The notes beneath the pieces are model-generated. The model was not told where the DNA came from and searched no databases. It was given only the letters and a program-made list of their open reading frames with translations. 12,727 nucleotides of DNA from Brachionus koreanus. Taxonomy: Eukaryota > Rotifera > Eurotatoria > Ploima > Brachionidae. Below, piece after piece: positions 8,085 to 12,727 of this stretch. The DNA is taken from positions 8,856 to 21,582 of the forward strand of contig PJRA01000023.1 in NCBI GenBank assembly GCA_016987375.1, in the 5' to 3' direction. Position numbers and translations under genes: made by a program. Positions within the stretch are counted from its first letter, which is position 1, and the number at the start of each line of letters is the position of its first letter.

Positions 8085-8765
8085 ATTTTTCTGAACTTTT
8101 CCTTTCACCCTCTTCATTAGCGTTTTCACAAAATTTAAGTAAATTTCCTTCAAGCAAAGCATTCATTATACAGATATCAGAATTAATGACAACCGACTTT
8201 AATCTTGAACATTCCTCGATATATTACAATCCAAATCAAAACCTTTGGAAATTTTTCTTTTCAAGCAAAGCGTACACTGTCTGGACAAGAACACTTGTCA
8301 TTTGTGTAATATATCCGACATTTCCCGGCATGTTGTCGCCAGCAAAAGTATAATATTTTATGCCGTCCAAAATAAGTGAACATGGTGAACGGTATAGCAT
8401 ATTTGAAAGTTTTGCGCTCAAGTACTTTATTTTTTCAACTTGTACGGCACTATATTTTGGCATTTTTTCACGTTTTCTAAATGAAATTCCGAATTTTTTT
8501 AATCGTCGACCAACTGTACCTTGCTGGACACCAAATTTCCTAGTCAGAGGTCTTTGACTCACTCCAGTTCGGCTATTGATCAAACTATTCAGTTTTTTCC
8601 TCACTAAAGTGGTCTAGGTGGTTGGTCGACCCGTTATGTTATTGTCCTTTGTCGCCCCTCAATTTGAATACGGTTGATCGTATTATATATTGTACTAGGA
8701 ACAATTCTTTGATTTGTAAAGTGCGCGACAGATTTCAGATTTTTTAATTTATATAATGAAATCAT
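8085..8765 (-). pseudogene. Tc1/mariner-type transposase, broken by at least three frameshifts
   Basis: Four consecutive frames on the minus strand read as one Tc1-like transposase. Segment 1 (8765-8634) has the paired-type HTH with HFTNQRIVPSTIYNTINR and ends at TAA. Segment 2 (~8655-8310) has the linker ITGRPTT, an in-frame TAG at 8616, the second HTH (SRTGVSQRPLTRKFGVQQ), KMPKYS, and then ILDGIKYYTFAGDNMPGN. That last block probably holds the first catalytic Asp. Segment 3 (~8313-8185) reads YTNDKCSCPDSVRFA, stop, KEKFPKVLIWI. Segment 4 (~8195-8085) reads VVINSDICIMNALLEGNLLK. The later catalytic D and E are missing. The element cannot encode active enzyme. Terminal repeats were not found. 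Confidence 0.85.
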
Positions 8766-8789
8766 ATTTTTGAGACAGAAAGTCCCACT

Positions 8790-9136
8790 TTAAAAAAATT
8801 TTTTTGTAATATTATAGCTATTGCTTAGTAGTTTAAAAAAATATTGATATTAAATGACCTGATCATTTGCATGATCGGACAAGTAAACTTAAGTCTTGTC
8901 TATTGAGTTATGCCTAACTCATACTAACTAACAACTAATACTAATTTTTGTTTTAAATTCAAAAAAACAAGTATGAAAGTTAAGAAAAATTTAGATCAAA
9001 GTTAAAAATTATATTGAATGCAAATTAAAACTTGTCTGAAATGCATTAACAAGCGCACACACACGCTCGATTATGAAAGAGTTATTCAAATATATCTAGC
9101 GCTTTGCAAAAATATTCAATTTTTAAAAATAGGTTT
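8790..9136 (+). promoter_or_regulatory. Upstream region of the three-gene cluster
   Basis: This is AT-rich sequence between the transposase relic and the first small gene. It should contain the promoter and, if the cluster is trans-spliced, the outron ending at 9132. I see no TATA box that stands out. A GATCAT-TTGC-ATGATC hairpin at 8861-8876 and a short CA run near 9057 are the only patterns. Confidence 0.4.
9131..9132 (+). promoter_or_regulatory. Candidate trans-splice acceptor, gene 1
   Basis: The sequence tttttaaaaatag ends in AG only 4 nt before the ATG at 9137. No upstream in-frame ATG exists, because the open frame before it begins at TTG. The same arrangement recurs before the next two genes. 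Confidence 0.45.
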
Positions 9137-9286
9137 ATGGCTTTTAATTTGAAAGGAATTCTTAAAGAAGCATACAGACATAAAGTTTCCGCTTTTTTCA
9201 TCTTGGTCGTTTCATCTTCCATTTATTACGATTATACTCTAACACAACGTGAAAAGTCTAAAAAATATCCAGCTATTCAAAATTAA
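9137..9286 (+). CDS. Small single-pass membrane protein, 49 aa (possibly COX6C-like)
   Basis: The ATG at 9137 opens a 49-residue protein: a basic N-terminus (KGILKEAYRHK), one hydrophobic segment at about residues 14-27 (VSAFFILVVSSSIYY), and a charged tail with QREKSKKYPAIQN. This is the layout of small inner-mitochondrial-membrane subunits of respiratory complexes. The order G-(I/L)-L, R, hydrophobic, Y, then QR-K-K-Y loosely resembles COX6C, but the tail is shorter and the match is too weak to name it. The probable NDUFB1 gene starts 58 nt downstream on the same strand, which favours a mitochondrial role. Expression as a gene is inferred from ATG context, the acceptor-like AG upstream and clean coding composition. 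Confidence 0.6.
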   Translation: MAFNLKGILKEAYRHKVSAFFILVVSSSIYYDYTLTQREKSKKYPAIQN

Positions 9287-9336
9287 GTATTGCACTAACC
9301 AAAAACCTGATCGACTAATTTAATTTATCGATATTT

Positions 9337-9338
9337 AG
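9337..9338 (+). promoter_or_regulatory. Candidate trans-splice acceptor, gene 2
   Basis: The sequence ttatcgatatttag ends in AG 6 nt before the ATG at 9345 and 50 nt after the stop of gene 1. A T-rich stretch and a ctaattt branch-like sequence precede it. Confidence 0.45.
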
Positions 9339-9344
9339 ATAAAC

Positions 9345-9545
9345 ATGCTAACAGAAAAACAATATCAACAAGCCCTAAACACCAGAGGACTGTCATTCGT
9401 TGTCAAAAAAGCTACACCTGCTTTGCTAATTACCCTTATTGCCGGTCTCTACACCAAACACTGCGATATACATGAAAGAGAACGAATGAAACTTTTCTAC
9501 AACAAGAGCAAACTATTCGGAAATGCCAAAAATCCACAATATTAA
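9345..9545 (+). CDS. NDUFB1: Probable NDUFB1 (complex I MNLL subunit), 66 aa
   Basis: The 66-residue protein has one hydrophobic segment (about residues 25-38, PALLITLIAGLYT). After it come ERERMKLFYNKSKLFGNAKNP. The F-x-NKS-x-LF signature after a charged DER-like run, right behind a single membrane helix, is the hallmark of NDUFB1, the ~58-residue MNLL subunit of mitochondrial complex I. NDUFB1 is a supernumerary one-helix subunit of the membrane arm and has no catalytic role. The N-terminus here is slightly longer than in vertebrates. COX6C is the alternative for such a layout, but the NKS-x-LF motif argues against it. The gene sits between the 49-aa protein gene and the LOTUS gene, all on one strand, and has no intron. 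Confidence 0.75.
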   Translation: MLTEKQYQQALNTRGLSFVVKKATPALLITLIAGLYTKHCDIHERERMKLFYNKSKLFGNAKNPQY

Positions 9546-9599
9546 AATATAAAAATAAAAAAATTAAAATAATACATTAGAACTATTTTGCTTTTACTA

Positions 9600-9605
9600 A
9601 ATAAA
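9600..9605 (+). terminator. Poly(A) signal AATAAA after the NDUFB1-like gene
   Basis: A canonical AATAAA lies 55 nt past the stop codon. The next acceptor-like AG (9715-9716) follows about 110 nt later. This is the usual spacing between cleavage signal and trans-splice site in nematode operons. Confidence 0.55.
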
Positions 9606-9714
9606 ATATATAGAAAATTTTTTTGTTTATCTCTAGTAGCTTAAGGTATCAATTCCTTAGTCAAAGAAGACGATGCGTTTAAAGCCTTACACAAAAAAAA
9701 ATAAAATAATATTC

Positions 9715-9716
9715 AG
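9715..9716 (+). promoter_or_regulatory. Candidate trans-splice acceptor, gene 3
   Basis: The sequence ataatattcag ends in AG 4 nt before the ATG at 9721. It is the best acceptor of the three by consensus (TTCAG). A 5' untranslated region of only 4 nt makes sense if a spliced leader supplies the mRNA 5' end. Confidence 0.5.
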
Positions 9717-9720
9717 ATAA

Positions 9721-11058
9721 ATGTGTGAACGCTATCTGAATTGCACAGAGTTGAGCAATTTAAGAGAACAGGTCAGAATTGACATTTTCTCATTGTTGTG
9801 TGCGTCAAAGGACGGCCTCACTGAATATGAGCTTAAAAAAGACTACTACCAATTGAATGGAAAGCCCATTCCATATGTCGAACTAGGACACAATTCTCTA
9901 AATGATTTGCTTCAAAAATATGACTTTATACAGACACAGCGGCATCGGAACGGCCACACATTGATTTATTATGCGATTCCGGACCAGAAAAGTCGCGACT
10001 TGGCACAGCTGATTGCCGGGCAAAGAGACCCGAACAAAAGTTTAAGAGAAAAATACAGGAATTATGTGCCATCAAGACATCAAAAAACCAAAAATTGGTC
10101 AAGCAATAGAAATTTTTACAATTCAAACAATGAAAATGCGGCTTTGGTTCCCAATGATGTACAAAAAACCATTCAAACTATACTAGAAAAAACCAAGTCA
10201 AATTATTTGTGGATAGAAGAATTAGAAGTGGAATTCAAGAAAACTACCGGCAAGGATCTAAATCCAACTGATTATGGCTTTCAGAATAGCAGGAAAATGA
10301 TCGAAACTTTGGACCATTTTTGTTATATTGAGAGTGGAAAAAATAATGATTTTTGTGTTTGTCTATGTGTTTCGTCTATGGACGAACAAAATTTAATTGT
10401 TGAAAACATAAAACGTTTGATTGATGGCCAAGAAAATGAGCGCATTAGTCTAAAAGAATTGAGTGGCATTTATTGGGAAAAATTTGGCAGAAGTTTGAAT
10501 TTTCGCAAGCTTGGTTATTCGAGCTTGTTACATTTTTTGTCTGCTAGTTCGTATAATTATTTCGAACTAGTCGAATTGGAAAAAAACAACTTTTATATTA
10601 GAAAAAAACTGAAAAATTCAAATGAAAAAGTCGACAGATCAACAGAAAAGGATTTGATAAGAAAATTGTTGAAATATGTTGAAAAAGCTTTAAGAGACCA
10701 TTGTGATGTTGGTCTGAGTGAGCAGATGTTTCTTGAACTATTCAAGAAAGCAAATGGTTTTGATTTAAATCCAACCGAGTTCGGTTTTGACAAGTTCGAA
10801 AGTCTTGCTACTAAACTGAGCAATATTGGAGTTATACGTATTGAATTGGACTACAATTTTGATTCGTTTTACTTTTACTCTTGGAATAAAAACAGTAAAA
10901 AGTTGCCATCGTCCGATTCAGGCACTTCGTTGAACATTAATGCTCAATCGGAAACCAATTGCTCTAAATCGACAGACAAATTTCTATCTAGTGAAAGTGA
11001 ACATAATGTAAATATTAGCAAAAAAGAAAATGTAAGAAATTTTTTTTTTCACAATTAA
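9721..11058 (+). CDS. LOTUS/OST-HTH protein with four LOTUS domains (TDRD5/TDRD7-like), 3' end uncertain
   Basis: The open frame is 445 codons without introns. LOTUS 1 (residues ~10-100) is textbook: LREQVRIDIFSLLCASKDGL, DYYQLNGKPIPYVELGHNSL, then YYAIPDQKSRDLAQLIAGQR. That last helix marks the extended LOTUS type that in Oskar and TDRD5/7 binds Vasa. LOTUS 2 (~145-216), LOTUS 3 (~223-295, KELSGIYWEKFGRSLNFRKL) and LOTUS 4 (~310-390, GFDLNPTEFGF) follow. The tail (~391-437) is Ser/Asn-rich linker. LOTUS proteins act in germ granules and bind RNA, including G-quadruplexes. The frame ends VRNFFFHN, probably intron read-through: GTAAGA at 11032-11037 follows codon 437 in phase 0. No Tudor or NYN domain is in the window. 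TDRD5/TDRD7 have three LOTUS domains and MARF1 has more, so orthology is open. Confidence 0.93.
   Translation: MCERYLNCTELSNLREQVRIDIFSLLCASKDGLTEYELKKDYYQLNGKPIPYVELGHNSLNDLLQKYDFIQTQRHRNGHTLIYYAIPDQKSRDLAQLIAGQRDPNKSLREKYRNYVPSRHQKTKNWSSNRNFYNSNNENAALVPNDVQKTIQTILEKTKSNYLWIEELEVEFKKTTGKDLNPTDYGFQNSRKMIETLDHFCYIESGKNNDFCVCLCVSSMDEQNLIVENIKRLIDGQENERISLKELSGIYWEKFGRSLNFRKLGYSSLLHFLSASSYNYFELVELEKNNFYIRKKLKNSNEKVDRSTEKDLIRKLLKYVEKALRDHCDVGLSEQMFLELFKKANGFDLNPTEFGFDKFESLATKLSNIGVIRIELDYNFDSFYFYSWNKNSKKLPSSDSGTSLNINAQSETNCSKSTDKFLSSESEHNVNISKKENVRNFFFHN
11032..11037 (+). other. Likely 5' splice donor of the LOTUS gene
   Basis: GAAAAT|GTAAGA matches the donor consensus, falls on a codon boundary after residue 437, and is followed by a T-rich run and a stop. 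A spliced continuation, for example Tudor exons, would lie outside or in unrecognised sequence. If the donor is not used, the protein ends at 11058, with AATAAA signals at 11238 and 11246. Confidence 0.55.
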
Positions 11059-11945
11059 AATGAATAGTTTTTTGTAATTTTAACATTCTTTGATAAAAAT
11101 TGCTTTTTTTATTTTTAACAAAAATTTCTAAAATCAAAAACTTGATTTTGATGTAGAACCAAGTCTAAAAAGATATCTTTGGATCATTTGAAGTAGGCTA
11201 ACAAGGTTTAATCAAATGTATTTTTCAAATATTTTAAAATAAATCAATAAATAAATAATCATATTTATTTATGGGAAATTAACACTAAAAATTATGGGTG
11301 TAAGCAAATATTATTCAAATAAATAATACGAACTTTAGCTAATGGGACAGTAACAAGTAGTTTTGCTCAAAAATTTAAAAGCGCAATATCATTGTATTGC
11401 ATGTTTTCATTTTTTTTAATTTCTAAGCAAAAAGTTAATAAATTTAATTGTGATCAAAAGGTGTGTTGAGTCATAATGTTTTGCAAAATTTTCAAACCTA
11501 GATTATAGAATGAATTGATATTCGGACAGAACTGAAATTTCCCATACTTATTAGAATATTCTTCTTGAATTTTTTTGAATTCTTGGCCCAGATCACAATT
11601 TTTCCATAATGCGTTCACTAGTTGTCATCAAAAATTCGAGTTTTGATTAATAGTTAAATATAAGGATATTCGATTTTCACCAAAGTCTAGACGAATGAAC
11701 ATCTATAAAAGACAATAAATCCTTAAGAATATTTAGTTAATCCGATTAACCGAAATTTTAGAGCTAAAAATTACCTAAATAAAGTGTTTTGCGATCAAGC
11801 TAAAATAACTTGGGAAATCCGTTATTGAAATTTTTGATCTAGGAAATTTTGTATAGCTAATCGGACAAGCTTTTAGAAAATATAAAAATTTAAGGTCAAG
11901 GACACTCCTCAGCAAAACATTAGAGCTCACTCGTAATCATAAATT
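11059..11945. other. Intron or 3' flank of the LOTUS gene, no exon seen
   Basis: This AT-rich sequence has poly(A)-type AATAAA motifs at 11238-11243 and 11246-11251. No open stretch resembles a Tudor, RRM or nuclease domain on either strand. Either the gene ends near 11250 or this is the beginning of a long intron that also received the LINE insertion at 11946-12627. Confidence 0.5.
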
Positions 11946-11972
11946 TAGTAGTAGTAGTATTAGTAGTAGTAG
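11946..11972. repeat. (TAG)n microsatellite tail of the LINE
   Basis: The sequence is tagtagtagtagtat followed by tagtagtagtag. It lies immediately 3' of the LINE tail on the minus strand (CTA repeats). CR1/L2-type LINEs typically end in short tandem repeats rather than poly(A), so this marks the element's 3' end. Confidence 0.75.
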
Positions 11973-11984
11973 AATAAACTGCAA

Positions 11985-12018
11985 CTTAGATGAAATCTAA
12001 GCATAGCTCTAAAGAGCT
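11985..12018 (-). other. Two hairpins in the LINE 3' end
   Basis: CTTAGAT-GAA-ATCTAAG (11985-12001) is a perfect 7-bp stem with a 3-nt loop. AGCTCT-AA-AGAGCT (12005-12018) is a perfect 6-bp stem that spans the ORF stop codon. In L2-clade elements a 3' stem-loop just before the terminal repeats is recognised by the reverse transcriptase, so the first hairpin is a candidate for that signal. Confidence 0.5.
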
Positions 12019-12727
12019 GTAGCAATCGCTTCTTTTTGTTTCGCCAAACAACTATCAAGCTTCGCTTTGAAACTATTCATGCTCTTTGCATTTACTACAT
12101 CTTCTGGCAGTTTATCCCATCCATTTACAACTCTATTTGTAAAAAAGTTAAATCTTGGAAGACAGTTCTTTATTCTTTCACGGGTAAGACAATAGCTATT
12201 TCTCCTCAATTCATATCTTCTGTTACCAGGTTTTGTGTTAAGACTGTAGTTGATTCACCAAGCACTGACAGCATATTCTAGATGTGGTCTTACAATACAA
12301 TAATTTGATAGTCTCGCTACAAGGATACTTAAATTCTTTTCTAATTAAGCCCAAGATTTTATTTGCTTTAGCTGTAGCATAAATCCCTTTCAACATTTGA
12401 CTTACTCAAGGTTTTTGAATCAATTTTATAATCAAACTCTGGATTTTTGTTGCCAATATGAACAACTTTGCATTTTTCTACATTTAACTGAGTCGAACAT
12501 TCTTTTGACCATTTGCACACTTTATCTATATCCGATTGTAGGTTATAATTCGAGTTCAAGCTATCAATTGTTGATAAGATCTTCGTATCATCAGCAAGGG
12601 CTTTACAATTGTTTTGGACGAGAATTGTTTTGAATTTTGTTTATTATTTTTAAAAAAAAAAATTATTAAGGATCTTTATTCTATAAAATAAAATTTATGT
12701 GATATATTTTCTTATAAATATTTTTTC

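Larger units (their letters stand above)
11946..12627 (-). pseudogene. 3' half of a CR1/L2-like LINE, decayed
   Basis: The minus strand begins near 12627 with ILVQNNCKALADDTKILS. ADD is the RT catalytic motif, with Leu replacing the usual Phe/Tyr before it. It continues LQSDIDKVCKWSKECSTQLN, then EKCKVVHIGNKNPEFDYKI. After a frameshift near 12385 it reads IYATAKANKILGLIRKEF, then in another frame IVRPHLEYAVSAW and a stop. An internal deletion leads to the C-terminal end: FNFFTNRVVNGWDKLPEDVV, then MNSFKAKLD, with a stop at 12009-12011. The GVPQG-LF-IND block is absent, so the copy is 5'-truncated inside the RT. The 3' UTR is only about 65 nt and ends in a TAG-type microsatellite. Confidence 0.9.

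Noticed and set aside
8145..8272. Direct repeat tcaagcaaagc at 8151 and 8261
   Set aside because: Both copies lie inside different segments of the transposase relic and the match is short, so coincidence is likely.
8078..8557. Plus-strand open frames over the transposase relic
   Set aside because: The minus strand reads clearly as Tc1 transposase. These are antisense shadows.
8861..8876. GATCAT-TTGC-ATGATC palindrome as a regulatory element or terminal repeat
   Set aside because: A short 6-bp stem is expected by chance at this scale, and nothing around it supports a role.
9926..10823. Minus-strand open frames within the LOTUS gene
   Set aside because: Antisense shadows of a strongly coding plus-strand exon.

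Overview
The window looks like nuclear DNA from a small AT-rich invertebrate. It is roughly three-quarters A+T by eye. The genes have GT-AG introns, several only 50-57 nt long, and are intergrown with decayed transposons. A monogonont rotifer (Brachionus-like) is my best guess: very low GC, tiny introns, a Tc1-type transposase relic of a kind I associate with rotifer genomes, and signs of spliced-leader trans-splicing. Other trans-splicing invertebrates, such as flatworms, cannot be excluded. Nothing here is bacterial or viral.

Left part (861-5746, minus strand): seven exons encode the first ~829 residues of CFAP61, a structural protein of the calmodulin- and radial-spoke-associated complex at the base of radial spoke 3 in motile cilia. 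The 3' exons lie beyond the left edge. About 80 nt upstream of its ATG is a full 14-bp RFX-type X-box (5825-5838), the expected switch for a ciliary gene. Intron 5 (1677 nt) holds a decayed ORF and a 316-bp foldback MITE.

Middle part (5850-8800): no intact gene. It holds an isolated GC-rich, A-tailed island (6471-6649), a short reverse-transcriptase fragment of a CR1/Jockey-like LINE (6728-6870), a 142-bp MITE flanked by TA duplications (7032-7173), and a multiply frameshifted Tc1/mariner transposase (8085-8765).

Right part (9137-11058, plus strand): three closely spaced same-strand genes. They are a 49-aa single-pass membrane protein, a 66-aa protein that I recognise as a likely NDUFB1 (complex I MNLL subunit), and a protein with four LOTUS/OST-HTH domains, probably a TDRD5/TDRD7-type germline RNP factor whose 3' part may continue after an intron. 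Each ATG sits only 4-6 nt after an AG acceptor-like site, and a poly(A) signal lies between genes 2 and 3. This is what a trans-spliced operon would look like. If real, it couples mitochondrial and germline genes, as is common in nematode operons.

Right end (11946-12627, minus strand): the 3' half of a decayed CR1/L2-like LINE, including its 3' tail with two small hairpins and a TAG-type microsatellite.
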